A stretch of DNA of 64,000 nt from Variovorax sp. 679 (lineage in GTDB: Bacteria > Pseudomonadota > Gammaproteobacteria > Burkholderiales > Burkholderiaceae_C): assembly GCF_003952185.1 (NCBI RefSeq), contig NZ_RXFS01000004.1, positions 62,001 to 126,000 on the forward strand. The letters are read 5' to 3'. The first letter of the stretch is position 1. Each line of letters starts with the position of its first letter. Position numbers and translations under genes: made by a program. The notes beneath the pieces are model-generated. The model worked only from the letters and a program-made list of their open reading frames with translations. It was not told where the DNA came from and made no database searches. Positions 17,287 to 25,612 of this stretch are shown here, one piece after another.

Positions 17287-18267
17287 TCAATCCAGTTTGA
17301 TGTCGCGCGCCTTGATGAGGGCGTGCCATTTCTTGCGCTCCGAGTCGGTGTAGCGCGTCATTTCGGCGGCGTCGGCGGGGCGTGCCTCCCAGCCGGCGTC
17401 GTAGAGCCTCTGCTTCACGCCGGCATCGGCCATGGCCTTCTGAAGTTCGCTGCCCAGCTTCGCCTGCACTTCCTTCGGAGTGGCCGCGGGCGTCACGAGG
17501 CCTTGCCATGTGTAGGCCTCGACGTTGGCGAAGCCGAGTTCCTTGGCGGTGGGAACGTTGGGCAGCTGCGGCACGCGCTCGCCCGACATGGCCAAGAGCG
17601 GGATCACCTTGCCGGCCTTGACCGCGCTCACGCCGCTGGGCAGGTCGAGCATCATCAGCGCGACCTGTCCGCCCATCAGGTCCTGCAGGGCCGGGGCGCC
17701 GCCCTTGTACGGCACGTGCAGCATGGACACGCCGGCCTCGCGCTGGAACAGTTCGTAGGCGAGGTGATGCGGGCTGCCGGTGCCCGGCGTCGCGATGCTG
17801 TACTTGCCGGGCGAGGCCTTGAGCGCGGCCAGCAGCGCCTTCGCATCGGCGATGCCCGCGTTGGGCGCGGCCGTGATGATGAGCGGCGAGCGGCCCATCA
17901 TGCCGACGAGCGCAAAGTCTTTCTCGGCGTCGTAGGGCAGCTTCTTGTAGAGCGCGGGGTTGTAGACCAGCACGCCGTTGTCGGCGGAGAACACGGTGTA
18001 GCCGTCGCCCGGCGAGCGCGCGACGTTCTCCGAAGCGATGATCGCGCCCGCGCCGGGGCGGTTGTCCACCAGCACCGGCTGGCCCATCTGTTGCGAGACC
18101 TGCGCGCCCACGGTGCGCGCGAGGAAGTCGGTGCCGCCGCCGGCCGGGTAGCCGACCACCCAGCGCACGGGCTTGGCGGGGTAGGCGGTCTGCGCGACGG
18201 CGGTGGCCGAGACGGCCAGCGCCAGAGCGGCTGCGGTGAACTGGAGGAGTTTTCTGCCGGTGATCAT
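17287..18267 (-). CDS. Bug family tripartite tricarboxylate transporter receptor
   Basis: A 326-residue periplasmic receptor with a signal peptide ending at AVAQ and the family motifs VVGYPAGGGTDFLAR, VDNRPGAGAIIASENVA, YKKLPYDAEKDF and YKGGAPALQDLMGG. It lies between hpaG2 and hpaE, the first of three receptor genes in the operon. No cognate membrane subunits are nearby. The three operon copies are clearly different sequences, so they are not a recent duplication. Confidence 0.9.
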   Translation of the reverse strand: MITGRKLLQFTAAALALAVSATAVAQTAYPAKPVRWVVGYPAGGGTDFLARTVGAQVSQQMGQPVLVDNRPGAGAIIASENVARSPGDGYTVFSADNGVLVYNPALYKKLPYDAEKDFALVGMMGRSPLIITAAPNAGIADAKALLAALKASPGKYSIATPGTGSPHHLAYELFQREAGVSMLHVPYKGGAPALQDLMGGQVALMMLDLPSGVSAVKAGKVIPLLAMSGERVPQLPNVPTAKELGFANVEAYTWQGLVTPAATPKEVQAKLGSELQKAMADAGVKQRLYDAGWEARPADAAEMTRYTDSERKKWHALIKARDIKLD

Positions 18268-18338
18268 GTCGTGTTGTCTCCGCTGATCTGGTTATGGATA
18301 TGGCAAGGAAAAAAGGCGCGCCGTGACAGCGCGCCGGC

Positions 18339-19109
18339 TCAGGCGGCCGCGATGGTGTTGACCAGCGCGCCGATGCCTTCGATCTCGGTGACGACCACGT
18401 CGCCCGGCTTGCAGTCGACCACGCCGTCGGGCGTGCCGGTGAGGATCAGGTCGCCCGGCGAGAGCGTCATGAAGCGGCTGAAGTACTCGATGAGGAAAGG
18501 CGCGTCGAAGATCATGTCGCGCGTGTTGCCCTGCTGCGTGACCGTGCCGTTGACGGTGGTGCGCAGCGCGAGCGCCATCGGGTCGGCGATGTCGGCCGCG
18601 TCCACGAACCAGGGGCCCAGCGGCGTGCAGGTGTCGCGGTTCTTCACGCGCAGGTTGGGTCGGTACCAGTTCTCGAGGTAGTCGCGGATGGCGTAGTCGT
18701 TGGCCACCGTGTAGCCGCCGATGAAGTCGTAGGCGTCGTCGCGCTTCACGTTCTTTGCCGTCTTGCCGACCACGATGGCGAGCTCGCATTCGTAGTGCAT
18801 GAACTGCACGCCGGCGGGGCGGTGCGTGTGCTGGCGGTGGCCGATCAGTGTGCTCTGGCCCTTGACGAACACCAGCGGCTCTTCGGGCGCCTTGAACTCG
18901 AGTTCCTTGGCGTGGTCGGCGTAGTTCAGGCCCAGGGCGAGGATGGTGCGCGGGCGCGCGGTCGGCGCGAGCGGCGGCAGCCATACGAGCTGTTCCTGCG
19001 GCACGACGCGGCCGTCGTCCAGCCGCACGGCCGCATCGGGCTGGCCGTTGAATTCGTGGCTGGTGCCGGTGTGTTCACGGCCTTCGAAGATGACGCGTGC
19101 GTGCTTCAT
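18339..19109 (-). CDS. hpaG2: HpaG2: fumarylacetoacetate-hydrolase family decarboxylase/isomerase subunit
   Basis: A 256-residue FAH-fold protein. In E. coli HpaG two such domains are fused and carry out decarboxylation of 5-oxopent-3-ene-1,2,5-tricarboxylate and isomerisation of the product. Here the two halves are separate genes. Visible are ILALGLNYADHAKEL, the metal-ligand segment YECELAIVVGK, GYTVANDYAIRD, and LSPGDLILTGTPDGV. It overlaps hpaG1 by ATGA (19106-19109). Confidence 0.9.
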   Translation of the reverse strand: MKHARVIFEGREHTGTSHEFNGQPDAAVRLDDGRVVPQEQLVWLPPLAPTARPRTILALGLNYADHAKELEFKAPEEPLVFVKGQSTLIGHRQHTHRPAGVQFMHYECELAIVVGKTAKNVKRDDAYDFIGGYTVANDYAIRDYLENWYRPNLRVKNRDTCTPLGPWFVDAADIADPMALALRTTVNGTVTQQGNTRDMIFDAPFLIEYFSRFMTLSPGDLILTGTPDGVVDCKPGDVVVTEIEGIGALVNTIAAA

Positions 19110-19741
19110 GCGGCTTCCTTCGCCAGCGTGTTGCTCAGGGTTTCGAAGCCCGGTGCGGAGATGTCGATGCGGTCGCCCGCGCGTGCCAGCGGACGGCCGT
19201 GGCCGCAGCCGAGCATCAGCACGTCGCCGTGCGCGAGCGTCATGAATTCGCCGACGTCGGCCAGCAGTTGCTGCGCGGGGCGCACTAGCTGTGAGAAGTC
19301 GAGCGACTGCTTCAGCTCGCCGTTGATGCGCACCTCGACGCGGAAGCTGGCGGGGTCGGCCACTTCCTGCGCGTCGCGCAGCACGGGGCCGATGCCGAGG
19401 AAGCCATCGACGCACTTGAACTTGACCGGCGGGCGGAAGAAGCTCGCGTGCGGAATCGACAGGTCGTTCATCAGCACGAAGCCTTCGACGTCGCCCTCGG
19501 CGCCGATCACCATGCCGATGCTCGCGCCGACTTCCACCTCGGGCACCGCGGCGGGCACGGTGATGGCATTGCCGTGCGGGCTCCAGGTGTTGGCCGTCTT
19601 CACGTAGAGCACGGGTGCCTTCGGCGGCGCCTTGTAGGGCGGCTGCGTCATCTGCGGCGCGAGCGCCTCCACCTCGGCGCGGAAGTTCAGCAGCGTGCCG
19701 TACACGGTGCCGGTGGGAAGGTAGTGCGGGCTGGCGCTCAT
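19106..19741 (-). CDS. hpaG1: HpaG1: fumarylacetoacetate-hydrolase family subunit
   Basis: A 211-residue FAH-fold protein matching the N-terminal half of fused HpaG. TVYGTLLNFRAEVEAL begins the protein; PEVEVGASIGMVIG supplies acidic metal ligands, and VGEFMTLAHGDVLMLG is the C-terminal gate motif. It is the first structural gene after hpaR, overlapping it by ATGA at 19738-19741, and overlaps hpaG2 in turn. Coupled translation suits a heteromeric complex, although that is inferred. Confidence 0.9.
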   Translation of the reverse strand: MSASPHYLPTGTVYGTLLNFRAEVEALAPQMTQPPYKAPPKAPVLYVKTANTWSPHGNAITVPAAVPEVEVGASIGMVIGAEGDVEGFVLMNDLSIPHASFFRPPVKFKCVDGFLGIGPVLRDAQEVADPASFRVEVRINGELKQSLDFSQLVRPAQQLLADVGEFMTLAHGDVLMLGCGHGRPLARAGDRIDISAPGFETLSNTLAKEAA

Positions 19742-20172
19742 TGAGGTTGTTCCAGTGCGATCAGTTCGTCGAGCAGCCCGTAGAGCTGCGCGAGCTTGGC
19801 CTTGCCGAGGGACTTTTCCATCCAGTCGTAGTGGGCCTCGATGCTGGTTCCGAGGCGCTTCACCAGCTTCATGCCGTGCGGCGTGGCCTCGACCACGGTG
19901 CGGCGCTGGTCGGCCGGATCGCGCGCGCGGGTGATGAGGTTGTCGCGCTCCATGCGCGCGAGCACGCCGGTGAGGCTGGGCCCGAGGATGAAGGCCTCGC
20001 GCGCGACGCGGCCGGTGTCGACCGCGCCGTGCTCGCCCAGCACGCGCAGCACGCGCCATTGCTGGTCGGACAGCGCGTGCTCGCGCAGGCTGGGCCGGGT
20101 GTGGGCCATCACGGCTTCGCGCGCCTGCAGCAGCAGGCGCGGCAAGTTGCGATGAGTGAATGTCGTGCTCAA
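19738..20172 (-). CDS. hpaR: MarR family repressor HpaR of the homoprotocatechuate operon
   Basis: A 144-residue winged-helix regulator. The recognition region LSDQQWRVLRVLGEHGAVDTGRVAREAFILGPSLTGVL and the wing with RDPADQRRTVVEATPHG are typical of HpaR/MarR proteins. In known systems HpaR represses the operon until a hydroxyphenylacetate binds. The start codon is a TTG with GGAAGAGA upstream; I see no better ATG. A perfect palindrome, TTAACATGTTAA, lies 23 bases upstream and is a likely autoregulatory operator. The gene leads the long operon. Confidence 0.9.
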   Translation of the reverse strand: MSTTFTHRNLPRLLLQAREAVMAHTRPSLREHALSDQQWRVLRVLGEHGAVDTGRVAREAFILGPSLTGVLARMERDNLITRARDPADQRRTVVEATPHGMKLVKRLGTSIEAHYDWMEKSLGKAKLAQLYGLLDELIALEQPQ

Positions 20173-20194
20173 GGCTTGTCTCTTCCGAAATTAC

Positions 20195-20206
20195 TTAACA
20201 TGTTAA
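20195..20206. promoter_or_regulatory. Perfect 12-base palindrome, candidate HpaR operator
   Basis: TTAACATGTTAA is perfectly self-complementary and lies 23-34 bases upstream of the hpaR start codon, in the AT-rich leader where a repressor of the operon would bind. MarR proteins bind palindromes of this kind. Binding itself is inferred. Confidence 0.6.
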
Positions 20207-20289
20207 ATGAATCGTCGAGGCTTTCCTAGTGGGCTGTTTCGATCGATTTCAAAACCTAGGGTATGCACGGATGAGCCGTGCGGCTTGCT

Positions 20290-20799
20290 TCAGCGCGCGG
20301 CGGGTGGCTCGCGGCGGCGCCGGTCGGCCTTGGGCAGGTCGGCCGACGCGACCATCGCCTCGCCGCGCGCATGCAGGCGCTGCAGCATGTCGTCGAGCAG
20401 CGCGACCTTGGCGGTGTCCAGCGCGCCCAGCAGTTCGGTGTTGATCGCGCAGACCAGCGGATAGAGCTCCGCGTGGAGCTTCGTGCCCGCCGAGGTCAGG
20501 CACAGGCGCACGTGGCGCCGGTCGCCGGCGGGCTGCTCGCGTGAGACCAGGCCCTTGTCGACCAGCGAGCTCACCGCGCGCGAGGTGCGCGCCCTGTCGA
20601 GCTGCGCGTGTTCGGCCAGTTGCGACGAGCCCAGCGTGCCGTTGCCCGCCAGCGTGGCGATGAGCCGCCATTCGCGCCGCGTGATGCCGAAGCGCCCCTC
20701 GCACAGCCGGATCACCATGCTGCCCGCCACCGACAGCAGCCGGCTGGTTCGGTAGAGCAGCAGGTCGTCGAGCGTGCGCGGCTGGGCGTGCATCGGCAT
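20290..20799 (-). CDS. MarR family transcriptional regulator
   Basis: A 169-residue winged-helix regulator, distinct from HpaR. The DNA-binding part reads FGITRREWRLIATLAGNGTLGSSQLAEHAQLDRARTSRAVSSLVDKGLV, followed by the wing QPAGDRRHVRLCLTSAG. A basic tail, KADRRRREPPAAR, ends the protein. It is divergent from the Bug receptor gene at 20914 and shares a 114-base intergenic region with inverted repeats, so it probably controls that receptor gene and itself. It may also sense an aromatic acid. Confidence 0.88.
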   Translation of the reverse strand: MPMHAQPRTLDDLLLYRTSRLLSVAGSMVIRLCEGRFGITRREWRLIATLAGNGTLGSSQLAEHAQLDRARTSRAVSSLVDKGLVSREQPAGDRRHVRLCLTSAGTKLHAELYPLVCAINTELLGALDTAKVALLDDMLQRLHARGEAMVASADLPKADRRRREPPAAR

Positions 20800-20804
20800 A
20801 GGGT

Positions 20805-20837
20805 TTGCCCGGGCAATGATTGATTAGATGAACCAAT
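20805..20837. promoter_or_regulatory. Inverted repeats between divergent MarR and Bug genes, candidate operators
   Basis: Two adjacent symmetric elements occur: a perfect palindrome TTGCCCGGGCAA (20805-20816) just upstream of the MarR start, and an imperfect repeat ATTGATT-N5-AACCAAT (20819-20837, one mismatch per arm). Either could be the binding site of the MarR protein encoded at 20290-20799. Confidence 0.45.
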
Positions 20838-20913
20838 TGTCGGCGCTCTACAGTGGCCGCGATCCATCGCGCCGCGCAGGCAACGCAGACAAGAAAGAAC
20901 GGAGACGAGACAG

Positions 20914-21924
20914 ATGACGACAGACCCGCAGTTCCTGCACCAGCCAGGTCGCCGCCGCGCGCTGGCCGTGCTCGGCGGCATGGCCCTCGCGCCGCTGGCG
21001 GCAACCGTGCAGGCACAGCAGGCGATCGTGCCGGGCACACCGATCCGCGTGCTGATCGGCGTGCCCGCCGGCGGCACGCAGGACGTGCTCACGCGCGCCA
21101 TCGCGCAGCAGGTGCGCGACTCGCTGGGCCCGCTCATCGTCGACAACCGCTCCGGCGCTGCCGGGCGCATCGCGGTGGAGGCCGTGAAGACAGCCGCGCC
21201 CGACGGCCACACGCTGCTGCTGGGCACGGCCAGCATGATGACCATGTTCCCGAGCGCCTACAGGAACCTGTCGTACGACCCGATCAAGGACTTCCAGCCC
21301 ATCATCAACGCCGCGCGCTTCGAGCTCGCGCTGGTGGTGCACAAGGACGTTCCGGCCAACACGGTGGCCGAGTTCATCGCGTGGGCCCGCAAGCAGCCGG
21401 GCGGCGTGAGCTTCGCGTCGTACGGCGCGGGCACGCCTTCGCACTTCCTCGGCGAGATGCTCAACCGCTCGGCGGGCCTCTCGATGGTGCACGTGCCCTA
21501 CCGCGGCTCCACGCCGGCGCGCCAGGACGTGATGGGCGGCACCGTGCCGGCCTACTTCGACACCGTGGGCGGCGCGCTGCAGATGCTGCCCAGCGGCCGC
21601 GTCAAGGTGATCGCCACCAGCGGCGAGAAGCGTTCGCCGCTGATGCCCGCCATGCCCACCTTCGTCGAGAGCGGCCTGAAGGACGTGGTGGCGACCGCAT
21701 GGTTCGCCTACTACGCGCCATTGAAAACGCCGAAGCCGGTGCTCGACCAGCTGCGCGCCGAGTTCACGCGCGCGGTGAACTCGCGCGAGGTGCGCCAGCA
21801 GCTGCTGCAGAACGGCATGTATCCGGTGGCCGACGGTCCCGAGGCGCTGCTGAAGACGATGCGCGAGGACACGGCGCGATGGTCGGCGATCATGAAGGCG
21901 GTGAACTTCCAGGCGAACGACTGA
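20914..21924 (+). CDS. Bug family tripartite tricarboxylate transporter receptor
   Basis: A 336-residue periplasmic receptor. The signal peptide carries an RRR stretch (PGRRRALAVLGG) and ends near VQAQ. The motifs LIGVPAGGTQDVLTRAIA, VDNRSGAAGRIAVEA, YRNLSYDPIKDFQP and YRGSTPARQDVMGG are typical. It is transcribed away from a MarR gene and is the fourth receptor next to the hpa cluster. Partner membrane subunits are absent. Ligand unknown. Confidence 0.9.
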   Translation: MTTDPQFLHQPGRRRALAVLGGMALAPLAATVQAQQAIVPGTPIRVLIGVPAGGTQDVLTRAIAQQVRDSLGPLIVDNRSGAAGRIAVEAVKTAAPDGHTLLLGTASMMTMFPSAYRNLSYDPIKDFQPIINAARFELALVVHKDVPANTVAEFIAWARKQPGGVSFASYGAGTPSHFLGEMLNRSAGLSMVHVPYRGSTPARQDVMGGTVPAYFDTVGGALQMLPSGRVKVIATSGEKRSPLMPAMPTFVESGLKDVVATAWFAYYAPLKTPKPVLDQLRAEFTRAVNSREVRQQLLQNGMYPVADGPEALLKTMREDTARWSAIMKAVNFQAND

Positions 21925-21961
21925 CGGGGGCATCGCCCGCCCGGCCACCTAAACTCGAAGG

Positions 21962-23353
21962 ATGGCCAAGGACAAAACACTCTTCGTCTGCAGCGAATGC
22001 GGCGGCACCAGCCCGAAGTGGCTCGGCAAATGCCCCAGCTGCGGAGCCTGGAACACACTCATCGAGCAGGTCGCGGGCGCGGGCAATGCGCCCGCCAATA
22101 ATCGCTTCGGCACGCAGTTCGCCTCGCTCGCGGGCGCGTCGGAGCTCACGACGCTCTCCGAGATCGAGGCGACCGACGTCGCGCGCACGCCCACCGGCAT
22201 CGACGAGCTCGACCGCGTGCTGGGCGGCGGCATCGTCTCCGGCGGCGTCACGCTGATCGGCGGCGACCCGGGCATCGGCAAGTCGACGCTGCTGCTGCAG
22301 GCGGTCGATGCGCTGCAGCACGCGGGGCAGAACGCGCTCTACGTCACCGGCGAGGAAAGCGGCTCGCAGGTGGCGCTGCGCTCCAGGCGGCTCGGCCTCG
22401 ACCACTCGCAGGTGCAGGTGCTGGCCGAGATCCAGCTGGAGAAGATCATCGCCACGCTCGACGCCACGCGCCCGGCCATCGCGGTGATCGACTCGATCCA
22501 GACGGTCTACTCCGACCAGCTCACTTCGGCCCCAGGCTCGGTGGCGCAGGTGCGCGAATGCGCGGCGCATCTCACGCGCTTCGCCAAGACCAGCGGCACG
22601 GCCGTGGTGCTGGTGGGCCACGTCACGAAAGAGGGCGCGCTCGCCGGTCCGCGCGTGCTGGAGCACATGGTCGACACGGTGCTGTACTTCGAGGGCGACA
22701 CGCATTCGAGCTTCCGTCTCGTGCGTGCCATCAAGAATCGCTTCGGCGCGGTCAACGAGATCGGCGTGTTCGCCATGACCGAGCGCGGCCTGAAGGGCGT
22801 GACCAACCCCAGCGCGATCTTCCTGAGCCAGCATGCCGAACCCGTTCCCGGCAGCGTGGTGCTGGTCACGCTCGAAGGCACGCGGCCGATGCTGGTGGAA
22901 ATCCAGGCGCTGGTCGACAACGGCGGGCCGAGCCCACGCCGCCTGTCGGTGGGCCTGGACCGCGACCGCCTCGCGATGCTGCTGGCCGTGCTGCATCGCC
23001 ATGCGGGCGTGGCCTGCATGGACCAGGACGTGTTCGTCAACGCGGTGGGCGGCGTGCGCATCAGCGAGCCCGCGGCCGACCTGGCCGTGATGCTGTCCAT
23101 CACATCGAGCCTGCGCGGCAAGCCTTTGCCCAAGGGCTTCATCGCATTCGGCGAAGTGGGCCTGGCCGGCGAAGTGCGCCCCGCGCCGCGCGGGCAGGAG
23201 CGCCTGCGCGAGGCCGCCAAGCTGGGCTTCAGCGTGGCGGTGGTGCCCAAGGCCAATGCGCCGCGCAAGGGTGCGAAGGAAATCGAAGGGCTGACGATCC
23301 ACGCGGTCGACCGCATCGAAGAGGCGATGGAAGTGGTCCGCCGCCTCGACTGA
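21962..23353 (+). CDS. radA: DNA repair protein RadA
   Basis: A 463-residue RecA-like branch-migration ATPase acting in homologous recombination. A C4 zinc finger (Cys10, 13, 24, 27) begins the protein. Walker A is GGDPGIGKST (100-109), the family-specific KNRFG motif is at 258-262, and a Lon-like C-terminal domain with a KGFIAFGEVGLAGEVRPAPRG segment follows. Length is normal. It starts 37 bases after the Bug gene and is probably independent of it. Confidence 0.97.
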   Translation: MAKDKTLFVCSECGGTSPKWLGKCPSCGAWNTLIEQVAGAGNAPANNRFGTQFASLAGASELTTLSEIEATDVARTPTGIDELDRVLGGGIVSGGVTLIGGDPGIGKSTLLLQAVDALQHAGQNALYVTGEESGSQVALRSRRLGLDHSQVQVLAEIQLEKIIATLDATRPAIAVIDSIQTVYSDQLTSAPGSVAQVRECAAHLTRFAKTSGTAVVLVGHVTKEGALAGPRVLEHMVDTVLYFEGDTHSSFRLVRAIKNRFGAVNEIGVFAMTERGLKGVTNPSAIFLSQHAEPVPGSVVLVTLEGTRPMLVEIQALVDNGGPSPRRLSVGLDRDRLAMLLAVLHRHAGVACMDQDVFVNAVGGVRISEPAADLAVMLSITSSLRGKPLPKGFIAFGEVGLAGEVRPAPRGQERLREAAKLGFSVAVVPKANAPRKGAKEIEGLTIHAVDRIEEAMEVVRRLD

Positions 23354-23398
23354 CCCCATCGACGGACCGCACCGGTCCCCCAAGAGAGGAGCCAAGCC

Positions 23399-24913
23399 AT
23401 GCAACTCGTCGTTTCCGCCGGCCTGATCGCCGTGGTGGTCCTGTGGGGGCTGGTTTCGCCGGCCACGCTCGACAGCGTGTTCAGCACCGCGCTGGCCGGC
23501 ATCACGCGCAACTTCGGCTGGTTCTACCTGTGGGTGGTGCTGGGGCTGGTGGTGCTGGCCTTCTTCCTGGCCTTCAGCCGCTACGGCGACCTGAAGCTGG
23601 GCGATGAAGACGACGAGCCCGAGTTCTCCATCGGCGCCTGGTTCGCGATGCTGTTCGCGGCGGGCATGGGCATCGGGCTGGTGTTCTGGGGCGTGGCCGA
23701 GCCTGTCTCGCACTACGCGAACCCGCCGCCGGGCGTGGTCGCGCTGACGCCCGACGCCGCCGGCGTGGCCATGCGCTACGCCTTCTTCCACTGGGGGCTG
23801 CATCCCTGGGCCATCTACGGCATCGTGGGCCTGTCGATCGCCTTCTTCAGCTTCCGCCGCAAGGCGCTGCCGCTGGTGAGCTCGGCCACCGAGGCACTGC
23901 CCTGGCGGCTCGTGCAGCGGCTCTCGCCGGCTTTCAATGTGCTGGCGGTGGTGGCCACGGCCTTCGGCGTGGCGGCCTCGCTCGGCATGGGCGCGACGCA
24001 GATCAACAGCGGGCTGCACGCGGCCTTCGGCCTGAGCATCGGCAAGACCATGCAGGCGACGATCATCGTGGTGACGACGGTGCTGTTCATCACCTCGGCC
24101 GTCACCGGCGTCGAGCGCGGCGTGAAGTGGCTGTCGACGGGCAACCTGGTGGTGGCGGCGCTGCTGGCGCTCGTGGTTCTGGTCGTGGGGCCGACGGTGG
24201 CCATCGTCGAGACCTTCACCAACACGCTGGGCGCGTACATCGCCGAGTTCGTGCGCATGAGCCTGCGCATGAACCCCTTCCGCAACAGCTCGTGGGTGGG
24301 CGACTGGACGCTCTTCTACTGGGCCTGGTGGCTGGCGTGGTCGCCGTTCGTGGGGCTGTTCATCGCGCGCGTGTCGCGCGGCCGCACGATCCGCCAGTTC
24401 ATCCTGGGCACCGTGATCGCACCCACGCTGGTGGGCTTCGCATGGTTCTCGGTGTTCGGCGGCGCGGCGCTCAACTTCCAGATCTTCCAGGGCGTGCCGC
24501 TGGTCGAGGCGGTGAAGGCCGACGTGTCGACTGCCATGTTCGTGATGTTCAAGGCGATGCCCGCGGGCATGCTGCTGTCGATGGTCGCGACGCTGCTGGT
24601 GTTCGTGTTCTTCGTGACCTCGGGCGATTCCGCGACGCTGGTGCTGGGCACCATGAGCACCGGCGGCAACCCGAATCCGCCGGCCCGCGTGAAGATCACC
24701 TGGGGCGTGCTGGTGGCGGCCATCGCGCTCAGCCTGCTCTTCGCGGGCGGCCTCAAGGCGATACAGACGGCGACCATCGTGTTCGCGCTGCCGTTCGCCT
24801 TCGTGATCCTGCTGATGGCGCTGTCGGTCACGCTGGCCATCCGCGACGACTGGAACGCGGAGCAGAAGCGCGAGCGCGAGCTGCGGCGCAAGATGCGGCA
24901 GCTCGTGTCCTGA
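23399..24913 (+). CDS. BCCT family transporter (betaine/carnitine/choline type)
   Basis: A 504-residue inner-membrane carrier with about 12 hydrophobic segments. The family signature FYWAWWLAWSPFVGLFIARVSRGRTIRQF and the MGIGLVFWGVAEPVSHY motif of the substrate-binding helix are clear. The C-terminal tail is short and charged (EQKRERELRRKMRQ), unlike the long osmosensing tail of BetP, suggesting a low-affinity or unregulated carrier. It likely takes up a quaternary amine such as glycine betaine for osmoprotection or catabolism. It starts 45 bases after radA. Confidence 0.92.
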   Translation: MQLVVSAGLIAVVVLWGLVSPATLDSVFSTALAGITRNFGWFYLWVVLGLVVLAFFLAFSRYGDLKLGDEDDEPEFSIGAWFAMLFAAGMGIGLVFWGVAEPVSHYANPPPGVVALTPDAAGVAMRYAFFHWGLHPWAIYGIVGLSIAFFSFRRKALPLVSSATEALPWRLVQRLSPAFNVLAVVATAFGVAASLGMGATQINSGLHAAFGLSIGKTMQATIIVVTTVLFITSAVTGVERGVKWLSTGNLVVAALLALVVLVVGPTVAIVETFTNTLGAYIAEFVRMSLRMNPFRNSSWVGDWTLFYWAWWLAWSPFVGLFIARVSRGRTIRQFILGTVIAPTLVGFAWFSVFGGAALNFQIFQGVPLVEAVKADVSTAMFVMFKAMPAGMLLSMVATLLVFVFFVTSGDSATLVLGTMSTGGNPNPPARVKITWGVLVAAIALSLLFAGGLKAIQTATIVFALPFAFVILLMALSVTLAIRDDWNAEQKRERELRRKMRQLVS

Positions 24914-24935
24914 TCGGGCCGGCGCGGCGCGCCGG

Positions 24936-24969
24936 AAAAAACACCCGGCGCGCACGGTGGCGCGCCGGG
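24936..24969 (-). terminator. Intrinsic terminator for the minus-strand lipoprotein gene
   Basis: A 10-base GC stem with a 6-base loop (24944-24969) is followed directly, on the minus strand, by a run of six T after GTG. It lies 11 bases after the stop codon of the gene ending at 24980. It sits between two convergent genes but has the T-run only for the minus strand. Confidence 0.75.
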
Positions 24970-24979
24970 CCTAGCCTCC

Positions 24980-25438
24980 CTATCCCCCGATATGCATGGT
25001 GAACGCCGGACCGCCGTTGAGCACGCATTGACCGCTGCCCAATGTGGCCGAGTTCATCGCGTACTGGCAACTCAGGTTGCCGCCGCGGCTGCCGGTGGCG
25101 TTCGCCACGCCGGTGCCCCGCGCGCCCCCTGCGACCCGGGTCGCCTCTCCCTGGAACTGCTCGCCGCCGATCTGCGCGTTGAAGTGGCCGCGGCCGTTCA
25201 TGTCGTTGGTCACGGTGCCCGCCACGACGCCGTAGCGCGAGGCTTCGGCATTCGACGGATACAGCCGCGCGCTGAAGGTCTGCGCGATCGGGCCCGGTGC
25301 GACGGCATAGGCCTGCGAAGGCGGCGCCGTTGGAGCGGGTTGTCCGAGCGGCACGACGTAGCAGCCGCTGAGCGCGGCGGCCGTGAGCGTGGCGGCGAGG
25401 GTGAGACGAACGAAAGTGACGGAACGCGGAATGGTCAT
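24980..25438 (-). CDS. Lipoprotein of unknown function
   Basis: A 152-residue secreted protein. The signal peptide ends in the lipobox AALSGC, so Cys26 is the probable lipidated residue. After a Pro/Ala-rich linker there is a small domain with Gly-rich strands (VVAGTVTNDMNGRGHFNAQIGGEQFQGEATRV) and two later Cys residues that could form a disulfide. It resembles small surface-exposed beta proteins but I do not recognise a named family. It is convergent with the BCCT gene and has its own terminator. Confidence 0.75.
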   Translation of the reverse strand: MTIPRSVTFVRLTLAATLTAAALSGCYVVPLGQPAPTAPPSQAYAVAPGPIAQTFSARLYPSNAEASRYGVVAGTVTNDMNGRGHFNAQIGGEQFQGEATRVAGGARGTGVANATGSRGGNLSCQYAMNSATLGSGQCVLNGGPAFTMHIGG

Positions 25439-25612
25439 ACGCTTTTCAGTGGCCCGGGCAGATGCCCGTGCGGCGAAATGTGCCGGCTCTTCCCGTCGTT
25501 GCCTGCGCCTTTCGCGGTGAGTACCGCCTTGCGCGCCCGGCGGTAGCCACGGCCGCTACCGCGACGGCTCGGGGCACGCCGGCAGAATGGCGCCCCGATC
25601 ACCGTTCCCCGA

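Noticed and set aside
24919..24935. GC-rich hairpin right after the BCCT stop codon
   Set aside because: It is followed by A6 rather than T6 on the plus strand; the A-run belongs to the minus-strand terminator.
21890..24955. A 1021-codon open frame on the minus strand opposite radA and the BCCT gene
   Set aside because: It mirrors two clear plus-strand genes, is full of His/Arg/Gly-rich low-complexity text typical of antisense high-GC frames, and matches no family.
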